DNA of 64,000 nt from Turbatrix aceti (GCA_963969345.1 OZ017766.1:3720001-3784000); one strand, 5' to 3'. Counted from the stretch's first letter, positions 28,111-39,807 are shown. Numbers and translations are program-made. The notes: generated from the letters alone by a model not told the origin.

Positions 28111-31081
28111 TCACAAATTCTTCCATTGCAGATTCCAGTTGGATCCTTGGTTAAGATTGATCATGTTTGTGCCGGTGACGTTCAGAACTCGGCTCAGAGG
28201 TGAGTACGTGCTCTGGCTCATATCAAGAGTCACCGACTGCCCGTTGAGGTGGAAAGACGTGAAATCAGGACGGTTCATGACGCCGAAAAGTTCAATGTTC
28301 TCCAGAAGAGTCATCGTAATATTCGACTAGAAATTTAGAAATCAAAACAAGTCGTTAAATTTTGATATCTAAAATGAACTTACCCCAGTGTGATCACGAA
28401 CGATGGTAAGCTGACTGTATTGCGAACTGGTGGTGAAGTTGAACTGGAAGTGGTGGTAGTTGTGGGTCGCAATGCTGTCCACCCAGGCTTCGCCGTCGTC
28501 CCAGAACAACTCGCCGTACGCGCTGCCGTAGGATGTCTGCTGATAACGATTCTGGGGTTCAACGGCAACCACTAGCTGCATGGGATTCCGCCTTGCCAAT
28601 TCGGTGCTCAACGCGGGCACCTGTCGTGGCAGAATGCGGCCTCCGCGCAGGAAGACTGGGATAAGCGAAGTGGTCGGCGCGGGCAGAGTGACATGACCGG
28701 TGTTCACTTGGTTACCGTAATGATTGTCGTACAACGAGTACCAAACAGCATTTGTCGGCACGTATCCCTGGACGGAATCGACACCTGGCTCAATGACGGG
28801 GATGACGAGAAGCGCGTCGCCCCAGAGAAACTGGTGAGAGAGGTCGTATGTGTTCTCGTCCTGAGGGAACTCAAAGAAGAGCGGGCGGACGACGGTACCA
28901 CCGTTGAGGGAAACGTTAAAGTGAAGCGTGAAAAGGTAGGGTAGGTGACGGTAACGGAAGAGATTTGCCTTCCGTGTGGCTGCTGCAACGCTGGGCCATT
29001 GCGCAGGATCCTGTGGAAGCTCATTAATGTTGTTGTGATTTCTCATAAATGAATGGAAGGCACCAAGTTGTTGCCAGCGAAGACAAAGTTCTTCGTTAGT
29101 GACTCCGATGAAACCGCAGATGTCAGAGCCAACGTAAGGGATACCGAAGAAGTTAAATTCCATAACTCCGATGATGGCTGACCTCAAATCAGGCCAACGA
29201 GACGTGTTGTCACCGAGCCAGTGACCAGTGTAACGGCCCGAAGACGGGAACGTGGATCTCGAAATGACAGCACCTCGTTTGCCTCGGGCGGCTTTCAGCG
29301 ATGCGTAAGTGGCTACCGACTCGGACCATCCGTAGAGACTGTGCGTATGATACTGGTTTGTGGTGTTTCGAGAAGTAGTGCCCAGCATGCACAAGGTCTT
29401 ACCCGACAGGTAAGGCTCGTTCCACTGGTAAGCATTCCATGTAAGATAGGGCGGAACATCAAGACTGGAATCAGTTCCAGTTAGAGGGCACTTCAGAGGA
29501 ATGTCGTTGTGGTGGATGTTATCACCAAAATAGGAAGGATCGGCTTCGTTAGTGCCAAAGTTGGACGGTTCGTTCATGTCGATCCAAATGCCGTCAAATG
29601 CTTGTTGTTGATGGTACCGGACATACTCGGCAATCCACCAATTTTGCGTCTTGTTGGTGGGATCTAGGAAGTCCGGAAACGCTACGTGATTATCCGGCCA
29701 GACCACGCCAAGTATGAAAGTGGTGTTGGAAGCCATGGGGTATTGGTCTTGGACATTGCGCATGACTAAGTCTGGGCGTGGCCACGAAACAAAATTTACG
29801 TCCTGCTGAATGGCACGCTCAAAGGTGGCATAATCAACCTCGATAGCAGGATCAAAGATAAGAATGACGCGTTTGCCCATGTCGTGGAGAGTGTTCGTGT
29901 ACGCAGGCCAGTCCTTCCAAGTGCCATTGGCGTCGTACGTGAAGTCGAGACGACGGTACATATAATCAATGTCAGCGTACTGAACATCTTGAGGAATACC
30001 AGCTGCCAGTTGACGATTGACGACGTCTTCGACATCGAGTGTGCCATTGTAGCCCCATCTGCAAATCTGGAAGCCGAGTGCCCAGTAGGCAGGAAGGAAA
30101 GGTGTTCCAATGACCTGATGATACTGCTGGATGACGTCTTCGGGCGTAGGACCGGGGAAGAATAAGATATCAAGCTGTCCGCCGATAGTGCGGTAAACAA
30201 GGTGAGGCGCCAGGCCGATTGTCACTTCCTGAGCGTTGCTGTTGAAGATGAAGACACCGTGAGCTTTGCCATCGGCCTCCAAACCCAAGTAGAACGGGTG
30301 TACGCCGTACAGGTTCTGCGGCTGGTAAGTCGTCGTATCAGGGGGATGGTCACGGGAGAACATGCCCCAGGTGGTGTAGTTCGTGTACTGATGTCTCAAG
30401 GTATGATGAATCGTTTCGCCGAAGCCGTAGATGTTCTTGGTTGGCAGATAGGTCGCAATCTGGATGAACTGGTCGGCAAACTGAAGACCTCCGACTGATG
30501 TGTCCCAGATACTAACACCAGTAGATTCGCGAGTCACGGTGAACGAAAACACGCCGCTGGTGTTGACTTGCTGCACGATGAGCTTTTCCGTTGACTGAAT
30601 TTGCGGATCAATGTTGAGCGGCACGGGGGGTACAAAGCGGTTGCCTGGAGTTATACGGACTCTGACACCGGCACCAAGAGCAACAGCCGTGAACTGGAGT
30701 TCAGCAAAGTTGGTGCCGTAAGGATTGGCAACCATGCCGGGGCCAGGTTGCAGCACGGCACTGTTAGACGTCGTTTGACTGGCAATATAACCTGAGTTCT
30801 GAGGGTAATAGCACTGAGGAACATGTTCTGGCGTCTAAATGGGGGAATACACAAATTATATGGTAATCAACAGCTGTCTAAGCAGTGATGCGCTACTGAT
30901 TATGACTTACTACAACATAGTTATCGTCGTAGACGCATCCTCGCTGAAGGCATTCCGCCTTGGTGGAGTTCAAAGCGGGATCGCAATCGACTCGTTCATT
31001 TGGAGCAACGTATGTCGTTTGAGAATACGTTAGCGTTGCCAAAGGCAAGATGAGCAGCAAGCTCAACCACGCGTTAGACAT
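28111..31081 (-). CDS. GH31 alpha-glucosidase with trefoil domain, copy C
   Basis: Three exons: 31081-30911, 30834-28384 and 28326-28111; 945 residues. It has a signal peptide (MSNAWLSLLLILPLATLTYS), trefoil halves ERVDCDPALNSTKAECLQRG and VPQCYYPQNSGY, and the intact GH31 catalytic segments FDGIWIDMNEPSNF and HWLGDNTSRWPD. It should act as a secreted or lysosomal alpha-glucosidase like copy A. Unlike A and B, it lacks the small second exon with the extra cysteine pair; exon 1 joins exon 2 directly through a 76-bp intron and stays in frame. Its C-terminal exon diverges most from the other two (SNITMTLLENIELFG), as does its last intron (57 bp). The 388 bp at 30449-30836 are identical to copy B. 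Confidence 0.95.
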
Positions 31082-31953
31082 GCTGGTTGTGGTTCAGTTC
31101 GGCGACAAGCCTGACTTTTAAAGACTTTAAACGAAGATACCAGAAGGGGTGTTATCAGTAATGTGTTATCAAAATCCGTAAATAGAATAGATGCAACAGT
31201 AAACCATAGAAAAGCACGACGATTGGAAACATTTATGATCGCGTCCATTGTGACTACCGAAAAAAACGAAATCCTAGACAAAATGATAAACAATAAACAA
31301 AAAAGGGCTTATAAAAAACAAAAAAAAACACAAGCGTTGAAAGGAGTCAGGAATCATTGTGAAACGTGTAGGGTTCTAGCCGGCTGTAGCTAGGCCTGTC
31401 GAAGAACAAATACGTGCAGAGCTCGAGTCTCGCCGTAAGTGATAACATAAAGGTGAACCTGATTCCTCGGACGTTATACACAAAAGACAAAAACGCTTGT
31501 GACCGGAGGAACCAATTGGCCCCAAAGCAAATTGATTGCTTAATTTTTTAATTGCAGCTGTGCCTACATTCCGGCTTGTAAATTCTTGGGAACTTGTGTC
31601 AAAGATCACAAAACGATTTCATCGAAACCTAGCTGGCTGCTTTCAACCACACGTGCTGCTGGCTGAGAGTTTTTTCAATCAAAGTACAGACCGCCTTATC
31701 AGCGTTGATATTTGCGGTTCCCCTTCAAAGAATGCTTTACCCCGAATTGATCATTGTCCAATTGCGATAGCCTTTGGACTCTTTCAATTTTATTTAATTT
31801 AAGCCGGCTCTCGAAAATAAAACAATGGAGACAGCGTTTTATTTGTCAAAGATAAAAACAGATTTCTACTTTCATAAAGCAACAAACAGGCACCAAGCAC
31901 CTCTGATCAACAACCCCCTTCCCCTTGGCAGAAAAATCATTCTCGCAGCCGTG
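31082..31953. other. spacer between GH31 copy C and eIF2B gamma
   Basis: AT-rich, with a minus-strand TTTAAAAG about 40 bases before the copy C start that may serve as its TATA-like element. No gene is visible in the remaining ~800 bp. Confidence 0.4.
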
Positions 31954-33377
31954 TTATAGCTCCATTTCCGCTAGGCGTTTCACAACAACACTCGCCAGCT
32001 TTTCTGCAAAAAAATATCGAGTCCCCAGAATGTTTGGTTTGGCAAGAAAAAACTCACGATCTGGTTTGACGACTTCGCCGACGCCAATGATGCAGTTACT
32101 CACCAGAGCATCCTCGCTGACGATCGCCTTTGAACAGATCACCGAGTTTTGCACCTTGGCCCTGAAACGAAAGATTGATGGGTTGAAATCAACGCCAACC
32201 AAGGCTGTCTACCTTTCTTTGATCTTGGCGCCCTTCATGACGACGCTGTTGATGATTCTGACGGTCGGGGCCAGCTCGACGTCTTCTGCGATGGACGAAG
32301 ACGCGTCCACGCCCGGCAGCTTCCGGTTGACGCCGGCCACCTGAGCGGCCTTTTCGTCAAAGAAGAGCGTGGGCACCTTGACGACGGCCTTGTTTGCCTC
32401 GAACCAAGCGCCGATCGTGTTGCAGTGCGCGATGAAGGTGGCATCCGCGGGGGCGGCTTTGTACGCGAAGCACTTGATCGCGCGGTCCTCCTCGAGAAGC
32501 GCCCGCGTAGAAGTCAGGTACTCTGCGAGTTCTTCGTCGTTCATGTCGTCCGCGCCGAATATGAGCTTTTTGGACACGTCGGCCTTTGTGTACTGCTGTT
32601 CGAGGAGATAGGGCAGGAAGTCGGTGGTCACGGAGATGAAGGACTCGTCGTCGAGCGCCTTGATGAGATTTACAATGCCCCGCTTCATGACGTAGACGTT
32701 GCAGTTGGAGTAATCAGCGGTCAGGTTGACGTGAGGAAACTTGATGAAGAGCGTGTGCTTCGCCTTGACGTCTTCGAAGTCCTCTTCGGGCACGAGAAAC
32801 AGCAGGCGATCCGTGTTGGCCTCGAGGATGAGCAAATCCCTGTCTGAAATTCACCACGCTTCAATCAACTCAAAAGACAGCAAAACATACACTTTGGAGG
32901 CTTGCCACAGGTGCCAGGCGGCTTGCCGGTGGTCACCTTGTTGCTGAAGAGCGCCGTCAGCACCGATCCTTCCGCGCGATGGAGCTGGAGCATGTTCTTG
33001 AGATTGATGTCAGAAATGACATCACCGGAGAAAAAAATAAAATCGTGTTTGAGTCGATCGGCGAGGTACTTGATCACCTTGACGGTGCCCCACTCGTCCG
33101 ACTGCGTACCGGGATAGACGACCTCGATGTTGAGCTTGGTGTAGAAGGAGAACGTCTCGTTCGTGACGTCCTGCTTGACCGCCGCGTGCGTGCGCTCGTT
33201 GACGACGATGATGACGTTGGTGATGTTGTTGTGGTAGAGGGCGTTGAGCGCGTACCAGTACATCGGGAGGTTCGCAACCGGGAGCGTCGCCTTCGGGAGG
33301 TCGTCGGTGATCTCGGTCATCCGGGAGCCCGTCCCGCCGGCCAAGACCACCGCTTGGAACTCGACAAAACCAGTCAT
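31954..33377 (-). CDS. EIF2B3: translation initiation factor eIF2B subunit gamma
   Basis: Four exons: 33377-32891, 32843-32213, 32161-32058 and 32003-31954; 423 residues, slightly shorter than human EIF2B3. The N-terminus is a nucleotidyltransferase-like domain (FQAVVLAGGTGSRMTEITDD, LPKATLPVANLPMYWYALNA), followed by a left-handed beta-helix with hexapeptide-type repeats (INSVVMKGAKIKER, AKVQNSVICSKAIVSEDALV). eIF2B is the GDP/GTP exchange factor of eIF2; gamma and epsilon form its catalytic module. Sugar-nucleotide pyrophosphorylases share the fold, but the sequence order and the YRDLLILEANTDRLLF segment after the first domain favour eIF2B gamma. A TTTCAG sequence lies one base before the ATG. 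TECR follows on the same strand after 192 bp. Confidence 0.9.
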
Positions 33378-33569
33378 GCTGAAAGTGCCCGTTTCGACGC
33401 TTCCGTTGACCAACTTTTGCTCAAAATCCGGTAGAAATGGTCACAACCGTGAAATCTCCTCCACAGACAACGTATTAAATTCACTTTAAGCTATAGTTCA
33501 TAAATTTAGGACACATAAGCGAAAAAAGGCACTGAGCAGCCATCCGTGCGAGGCCGGGACACGTCCGTC

Positions 33570-33989
33570 CTAGCAGATGAAGGGCACGATCGGGGTGCGG
33601 TTCTTCGGGTAGGTCGGGAATTCCTTCTTGTAGTTACGGTGCTTTCCGTCGGCCCAGATCTTCATCTGAGCGAAGCCGGCGAGGGTGAAAAAGACGGCCG
33701 GAAGACACTGCGTGAGGACGGAGAACGAGATCCACGACAGCACCTCGTACGTGTAGTTGGGGCAGCTCGTGAAGTTGTACATGAGTGTGAGGGGGTTCGA
33801 GTTGGGGTAAGGCACCTTGCGGTCCTTGGTCCCCGGCGGACGAAGGTCGCGGAGCAGTGTGTGGATCGAGAAGTTGCCGAGCTCGCCGATGATCCATCCG
33901 AGGACGCCGAGACCGATCTGGATGCTGCAGTCGGGAGGCGTGTACAGCGGGTGGTTGACGAAGTACGACATGAACGCGGCGAAGCCCCA
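33570..33989 (-). CDS. TECR: trans-2,3-enoyl-CoA reductase, 3' part (interrupted by gap)
   Basis: The C-terminal 139 residues of TECR run from WGFAAFMSYFVNHPLYTPPD to a TAG stop at 33570. They contain the steroid 5-alpha-reductase-like membrane domain, including GELGNFSIHTLLRDLR, NFTSCPNYTYEVLSW and the C-terminal KNRTPIVPF. TECR is an ER membrane enzyme that catalyses the last reduction of very-long-chain fatty acid elongation. The coding sequence runs into the 200-N gap exactly where its N-terminal part, found at 37030-37639, ends (NIFKNSGYYY). The two pieces therefore belong to one reading frame that has been separated by the gap and the duplicated block. Confidence 0.9.
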   Translation of the reverse strand, partial: WGFAAFMSYFVNHPLYTPPDCSIQIGLGVLGWIIGELGNFSIHTLLRDLRPPGTKDRKVPYPNSNPLTLMYNFTSCPNYTYEVLSWISFSVLTQCLPAVFFTLAGFAQMKIWADGKHRNYKKEFPTYPKNRTPIVPFIC

Positions 33990-34189
33990 NNNNNNNNNNN
34001 NNNNNNNNNNNNNNNNNNNNNNNNNNNNNNNNNNNNNNNNNNNNNNNNNNNNNNNNNNNNNNNNNNNNNNNNNNNNNNNNNNNNNNNNNNNNNNNNNNNN
34101 NNNNNNNNNNNNNNNNNNNNNNNNNNNNNNNNNNNNNNNNNNNNNNNNNNNNNNNNNNNNNNNNNNNNNNNNNNNNNNNNNNNNNNNNN
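33990..34189. other. assembly gap of 200 N
   Basis: Exactly 200 undetermined bases inside the TECR coding frame. The round size suggests a scaffolding placeholder, so the true length is unknown. Confidence 1.
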
Positions 34190-34301
34190 TTTGTGAGCGT
34201 CGAAGCTGCGACCGAGGTTTTTTGGCCTTTTTGGATATCTGATTCATTTGCGCGGTCTCGGCCGGACCACGTTTTTCTAAAAATGTGGTCGATTTTCAGT
34301 C

Positions 34302-34972
34302 ATGTCAGGGACAACCGACGACGATGGCCTCGGCCAGTTCCCCAAAACGTGTTCGTTCTGTCAGTGCGACTCCGAGAAGATGTACATCTGCCCGAAGTGC
34401 AGCCTACCCTACTGCTCGCTACGGTGCTACAAGTGCCCGAAACACGCCAAGTGCTCTGAGAAGTTTTACGAAGAACAGATTACCCAGTACATGGGCGTCA
34501 ACCGGGACCCGGTGAGTTTGTCTGCGCGCGTGCCTCATTTATCAATAAGATTTTTTTTCAGCCCCTGAAACCCGACGAGTCACTCAAGACAGCCACGTCC
34601 TTCGAGGACTACATGAAGAGAAAAAAAGAGGAAGACGAGCTGAAGTCTGAGGACGACAAAAACCCGCAAATCGAGGTCGACGAGGACGAAGAAGTCCTCT
34701 TCGACTCGGACGAAGAACCTGAATACCTGTCCAAGGTGACCGAGAAAAGTGTCGCCGACTACGAAAAGCTCGATACCGAAGACCTGAACTTCAAGCTCAC
34801 CCAGATGGGCGTAGGCAGTCTGGTCGACGACGATGACCAGATGGAGCGGCTCTACGGCCTACTTAACGACGAGGAGAAGAAGGCGTTCACCCGGCTCGCC
34901 GAAGCCATGCACTACGACGAAGTTGGCATTTCCAAGAGCTGCTTTGTCAGGAAGCAGAAGCCAAAGAGGTGA
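34302..34972 (+). CDS. ZNHIT2: HIT-type zinc finger protein ZNHIT2-like, duplicate copy 1
   Basis: Exons 34302-34511 and 34562-34972, 206 residues, identical to the copy at 39808-40478; see that entry for the domain description. A TTTTCAG acceptor-like sequence ends two bases before the ATG. As it sits next to the gap and within the exact repeat, it may be an assembly duplicate rather than a second gene. Confidence 0.85.
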
Positions 34973-34985
34973 CAAAACGGGCTGA

Positions 34986-34991
34986 AATAAA
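34986..34991 (+). terminator. polyadenylation signal AATAAA (ZNHIT2 copy 1)
   Basis: AATAAA lies 14 bp after the ZNHIT2 stop. The duplicate signal is at 40492-40497. Confidence 0.5.
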
Positions 34992-35095
34992 TGAAGACAT
35001 TGTGTGGAGGCAAAAGGGGCTTCGGATGCGTTGGTCTCACGCGGAAATCTATTTTTTATACAAAGAGGATATTTTTATGAGGATTTTTTGAAGCC

Positions 35096-35714
35096 ATGCT
35101 CCCGAGGCTTCTGACTCGACCCAGTCGCTGCGCCCTGGCAGCTGCGGGCCGTCTGATGGCTTCCCGGCCCTCGGCGGCACCCTTCGCGGCCGAATTCGTT
35201 GACATCGACTCGAAGCGCGAAGAGATCAAGGCCAAGATCCAGCCGATCATCGCAGACAAGTCAAATCGCCTCTTCGCCGTCGTCTACGCTCACAACAGGC
35301 AATTCAAAGTGACCCAGGGCGACATCATCAACCTCAACCAGAACTCCGTCCTCGACGTCGGTCAGCAGATCCAACTCGAGAAGGTAGGACGGTGCAGGTC
35401 ACATTGAGGTAATAAAACGCGTCTTACAGGTGTTACTGGTCGGCGGTCGGGATTTCACACTCTTCGGACGTCCTCTGCTTGATCCCTCCCACGTGAAAGT
35501 CTTCGCTACCGTCATCGAAAAGTCAGTTACCTCGCCCGACGTGAATTACGTCAAGTTCTCTGGAAAGAAAGTCACCAGACTCAATTGTGAGTTTGTTCGC
35601 GTTTATTTTCTCGTGGTTTTTATCAAAAAGGATTTTCTTTCAGGGTTGAGTAATGAATTTACGGTGCTTCGGATCAACGACATCGTTGTCGAGGAAGAAG
35701 CACTCACCAATTAG
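35096..35714 (+). CDS. MRPL21: mitochondrial ribosomal protein bL21m, duplicate copy 1
   Basis: Exons 35096-35383, 35430-35586 and 35644-35714, 171 residues, identical to the copy at 40602-41220, where the protein is described. An AATAAA follows at 35748-35753. This copy lies wholly inside the exact repeat. Confidence 0.85.
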
Positions 35715-35909
35715 CTTTTTTTTTTGTTTTGTTGTTTTGCACCCTTGAATAAAGCACGAAAAAGTATGTCGGCGAGAATCTGGAAACACGAGGGGTGTTC
35801 TTGGCACGATTTTAAAAACAGTTATTTTTATGTTTTTTACGATAACTTACGAGGTTTACGTTGCTTTGTATGTTTCGGGTGACTTCTTGGATTTGCGATT
35901 ACCGAATCG

Positions 35910-37028
35910 ATGCACCGAACGTTTTCCTCGCTTTGGAGAACACTTTACGCGCGTCACGTCGCAGCATCTGCCCGCTCGCGTCGTCCGGGCCATGATCGAT
36001 CGTCGAGAAGCCGAGCCTGGCGACCACTGTTCGCGATGAGCGCCGTGGCAGCTGCATCAGGCGCGGTTGCCAGTCGCTCGGTGATGACGGTGCACTTATC
36101 GTCGGAATCGAAGGAGGACGAACAGAAGATGTCAAAACGGCGTCGGCGATTCCACCAGTTTGCGGCGGTCGAATTCAACGGCGTGGAGTACATGACTCCA
36201 CAGGACTTCCTCGACAGCCTCATCCTCGACGAGCCGAGGGAGCGCATCTTTCGGCTTGTGCTCGACGAGGCCCGCGTCCAGCACATTCTGCAGCGCACTC
36301 CGCCGCTCAGAAAGGGCAGCTCGCGGCTCTTCCGCAACCTCGGCCAGAACGGACTCATCTCCTACGCCGAGTACATTTTCATGCTCACGCTCATCACGAG
36401 TAGGTTTTTCTTGTGTTTGCGCGTGTTTACAGATTCTGACTGTTGCAGAGTCCACCCACGCGTTCAACATCGCGTTCATGATGTTCGACGAAGACGACAA
36501 CGACCGCATCGACAAGGCGGAGTTCCTCAAGGTGGGTGGCCCTGCGTGAGTGCTTTTGCATGACTCAGTCTATTGCTTTTGTCGTTCGTTTGAGTGCTTT
36601 AGGCGAGAACGCTGATCAGCAGTAGACCGGCGAAACCCTTGGATGACGACGAGGAAGAGCCAGGTGAGAGCCTCATGACCGACGTCACCACGCCCATGGA
36701 TACGTTTTCTGCGCACCGTTTTTCCACGATGCAGACACCACCCGTTGTATGTGGAGTTTGACACGCTGCCATTCTTTGTTTTACGTTCACTTTTTTCGTT
36801 TCGAGATTTCACACGTTTTATTTGATTTTCACCGTTGCTCAGTTTATTTGGGGTTTGCCGAGTTCCAGAAAATGTCCGTGGCCTAAAAAATATGTTTTTA
36901 GCTGGGTCGACTGATCGGGGTGACCGATGGCCAACCGCTGCCAAAGGTAAGTGTTTTCAGGTGTTGGTCGGGTGTATACGATGATTTCAGAATATCGACG
37001 ACGCCCAACAGGACACGACCATCACTTT
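35910..37028 (+). pseudogene. MICU-family gene, 5' fragment (duplicate copy 1, truncated)
   Basis: This copy has the first four exons (35910-36399, 36449-36531, 36603-36746, 36902-36946) and the first 38 bases of the fifth (from 36991). They are identical to the intact gene at 41416-43232. At 37028/37029 the sequence switches to TECR coding sequence on the opposite strand, so the second EF-hand and the C-terminus are missing. It is either the 3' breakpoint of a tandem duplication or a misassembly junction. Confidence 0.85.
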
Positions 37029-37639
37029 TAGTAGTAGTAGCCGCTGTTCTTGAAGATGTTCCGGATCGGCATCGTGCCGTTGCTGAAGCGGTGCACGAAG
37101 ACCGTCTCGTAGAGTCGCTTCACGTAGTGCAGAGAGTGCAGGATCAGTGCGATAGTCGCAACCGTCGAAATCGGGTTGTTAGCGGCTAAAAAATGAATTT
37201 GAAACACACAAAAAAGCTTTGAAATAAAAATAGTTACCAGCGCCATAGATGAACGTCGGTCGAAGGTAGAAAATAGGGTAGACGAACAGCGGTCCGGCGT
37301 ACTCCGTCAGGAAGACCTGCAGCGCACCAAAGTTTACACGCAAGCTCAAAAGAAAAAAAATAAACAAACCGTTCGCCAGGCAATTTGAGGTCCCAAGTCG
37401 CGGACGAAGATCTGAGCATTGACAGCCGGCAGGTTAAGATCGCTGACGGGCTTGTAGTCCTCGACGTTCTTGCCCCGGGGCTCAAGTCGGACAGAAAGGC
37501 GCTCGACGCCCAGATTTCGCGCCCTACCGACCTTCTGCTTCAGCGACCGCACGGAATCGTCCTCGGACACGTTTTCAAGCAGCGCAAGCGATTTCGTCGG
37601 CTTCGACGCGTCGAAGACTTCGATTGTAATCTTCGACAT
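37028..37639 (-). CDS. TECR: trans-2,3-enoyl-CoA reductase, 5' part
   Basis: Exons 37639-37370, 37316-37238 and 37185 down to the junction. The protein starts with a ubiquitin-like domain (MSKITIEVFDASKPTKSLAL), as in animal TECR, followed by the first membrane segments and HSLHYVKRLYETVFVHRFSN, GTMPIRNIFKN. It ends at SGYYY and a chance TAA created at the junction with the MICU fragment. The natural continuation, WGFAAFMSYFV, is at 33989 across the N gap. A TTTTTCAG acceptor-like sequence lies 14 bases before the ATG. If the duplication is real, this is a truncated second copy and the intact gene's 5' half lies within the gap. Confidence 0.9.
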
Positions 37640-38232
37640 CGTTTCTACTGTTGCTGAAAAACGTTAGCTGGTAAAAATGGTATAAATCAAAAACACAACG
37701 CGCAGAGTCAAAAACACCGGTGTGAACACGCAAAAACGACAATCTATAGGCCTCTGCACAGCGCACACCCGGGACGATGCGGTGGGCTGGTTATGGCGTG
37801 ATGACATCGATTCCTGTGATAAGAATGGCGTGTGTTGAAAAAAAAGAAAGGTAAACCGCAAAGACAGTCTGCAAGTGGCATGAAAACACATAAAATAAAG
37901 GTACAACATCGCGTTACCAAAAACATGGAGTTTTCAAATCGTTGCAAAATTCAAAGAAAAAACTAATATATTTATCGGTGTAACAACAACCGAGAATGAC
38001 AGCATCGCATGTTGGACTGGAGAACACCGCGTTGTCGGCTGCGTGCATTGTGTTCTCTGCACATTTGAGGAGGTTTAGGGGAAAACAGAAGTTGCTGTAC
38101 TCTCGATTGACGGTTCTTCTTCTTGTTGCAGGGCCCTGCAGCGTGCCACGCTGATATCATTCGGGTTACGTTGATCTCGGCTCGGTGTGTGTTGATTATT
38201 CCTCTTTGTCATCATTTTGGTCTCCCTGTGCC
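37640..38232. other. spacer between TECR and the WD-repeat gene
   Basis: This is a divergent intergenic region, so both genes' promoters should be here. It includes CTTGTTGCAG near 38120-38130, a possible acceptor in the WD gene's 5'UTR. No gene is seen. Confidence 0.4.
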
Positions 38233-39603
38233 ATGAATTTCGATCTTGGCGCACCCATCCACGGCCTCGCCGTGCACCCGCGACGAAGCAATTTTCTGGT
38301 CGTTGGTGCGGGCCATGACGTCAGGCTGTACAACCACGTTCTGGCCGATGAAAAGTTGGTCCAGAAGAAGGCGGTCACGATTGCGTCGGGTGGCGTCGAC
38401 GTCGCTTTCACGCCCGATGGCAATCAATTTGTCTCCGCGACCTCGTCAACTGGGCTGAAGGTGTACGACCTCGAGAAGCTCTCCGTCGTCAACCGCATCC
38501 CATTTGAAGGGGACAGGCCGAATGTCCTCTGTCAGACGCTCTTTGACAGGGCCAGCTCCGACTTCAAAATGGACATCGTGACCGGCACTGAAAACGGAAA
38601 GGTTGGTTTTTATTACACTTTTTTACGTCGGGAAATATCGTATGTTTTCCAGATTCTCTGTTTTGACATGCGGGAACCCAGCGTCGATCCCTGCATCGAA
38701 TTCGAGGCCCATGAATACGACGTGAATTATCTGCACGCTTTTTCCCACAACAAAATGCTCTCCGTCGGCGACGATGCTGTTTTGCTGCTCTCCGATCTCC
38801 GGAACAAGAAGACGCTCCAGGAGTCGATTGTCATGGAGGGCATTCCGAAGCACATCTGCTACTGCAAGCAGTCGGCCAAGGTGCTGGTCTCGACCTATGA
38901 GAAAGTCTACGTCTTCAACTCGAAGGACATCGAGAATGGCATCCTGCTCAAGGCCCATCCCCCGACCGTTACCCCGGGCGAACGGACGCTGCCCACCTGC
39001 GCCATCAGCCTCGCCGATGGCAACCAGACGGATCGCTTTGCGATCGGATACGCGGACAGTAAATATCTAACGTATGTTTTTTTTTGCTTCCGAGGATTTC
39101 TGTGAGATGAAATCGATTTTAGGCTGTTGGACACCAAACTCTGTCGCTGGACTCAGCGCATTCCCACGCGGGTGGGCACCATCGAGCGTCCGACGGTCCC
39201 CAACGGCGGTCGCTTTTACTTTGTCGGCGACGACGACAGTCTGTGCTCCATGGCGGTCGAGGACGCAGCTGACCTGTACGACGTGAAACTGAACGTGCCT
39301 GCGAGAAAGTATTCGGCGACCGATATCAAAATGGCCAAGAATCTTCTCTCGGACTTGATCGAAGACAACAAGCAGAAGTCGACCAACCACGACGATGACG
39401 ACTCCGACGAGAACATCGACGACGAAGACGAATCCATTTCTGTCGACGATTACCACACGGCCCTCACCGGTGACACGACCATGCTGTCGGATAGTTGCTG
39501 CGAAGACGTCGATGGCACCGATGAAGACGAGCTCAAAAAAAACAGCTCGATTGACTCGGACGAGTATGAGTTTGTCTCGGTGCCCAAAACCCCTCCGTGC
39601 TAA
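38233..39603 (+). CDS. WD-repeat protein, WDR55/JIP5-like (divergent)
   Basis: Exons 38233-38601, 38653-39071 and 39123-39603, 422 residues. The start MNFDLGAPIHGLAVHP resembles the WDR55/Jip5 N-terminus. Beta-propeller blades follow, with weak WD motifs such as NGKILCFDMREPSVDP, DDAVLLLSDLRNKK and KYLTLLDTKLCRW. After the propeller come a lysine-rich helix (KMAKNLLSDLIEDNKQK) and a ~70-residue acidic tail full of Asp, Glu and Ser. WDR55/Jip5 works in nucleolar rRNA processing; the assignment here is an inference from the N-terminal match and the layout, since the repeats are degenerate. Both introns are 51 bp. AATAAA follows at 39681. ZNHIT2 starts 204 bp downstream on the same strand. Confidence 0.75.
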
Positions 39604-39680
39604 ATTCTGTACACCAGTTGCTCATTCTGTTTTATTTTGTTGAGTTTGAATCAATTAATTACACGCTGTACGCCAATTGA

Positions 39681-39686
39681 AATAAA
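39681..39686 (+). terminator. polyadenylation signal AATAAA (WD-repeat gene)
   Basis: AATAAA lies 77 bp after the stop of the WD-repeat gene, only 15 bp before the start of the duplicated block. Confidence 0.45.
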
Positions 39687-39807
39687 TTAACTGTTTTTGT
39701 GAGCGTCGAAGCTGCGACCGAGGTTTTTTGGCCTTTTTGGATATCTGATTCATTTGCGCGGTCTCGGCCGGACCACGTTTTTCTAAAAATGTGGTCGATT
39801 TTCAGTC

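Larger units (their letters stand above)
34190..37028. repeat. 2,839-bp direct repeat, first copy
   Basis: This block matches 39696-42534 base for base as far as I can read, at an offset of 5,506. It contains ZNHIT2, bL21m and the first exons of the MICU gene. It begins immediately after the N gap and ends inside a MICU exon, where TECR coding sequence in the opposite orientation takes over. Confidence 0.95.

Noticed and set aside
31954..33377. GDP-mannose pyrophosphorylase as the identity of this nucleotidyltransferase-like gene
   Set aside because: The linker YRDLLILEANTDRLLF and the short C-terminal hexapeptide region match eIF2B gamma; the sugar-nucleotide enzymes have different spacing.
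34302..34972. Counting ZNHIT2 and bL21m as two genuinely separate paralogues each
   Set aside because: The copies appear identical in exons, introns and spacers and adjoin an N gap, so a very recent duplication or an assembly artefact is more likely than established paralogues.
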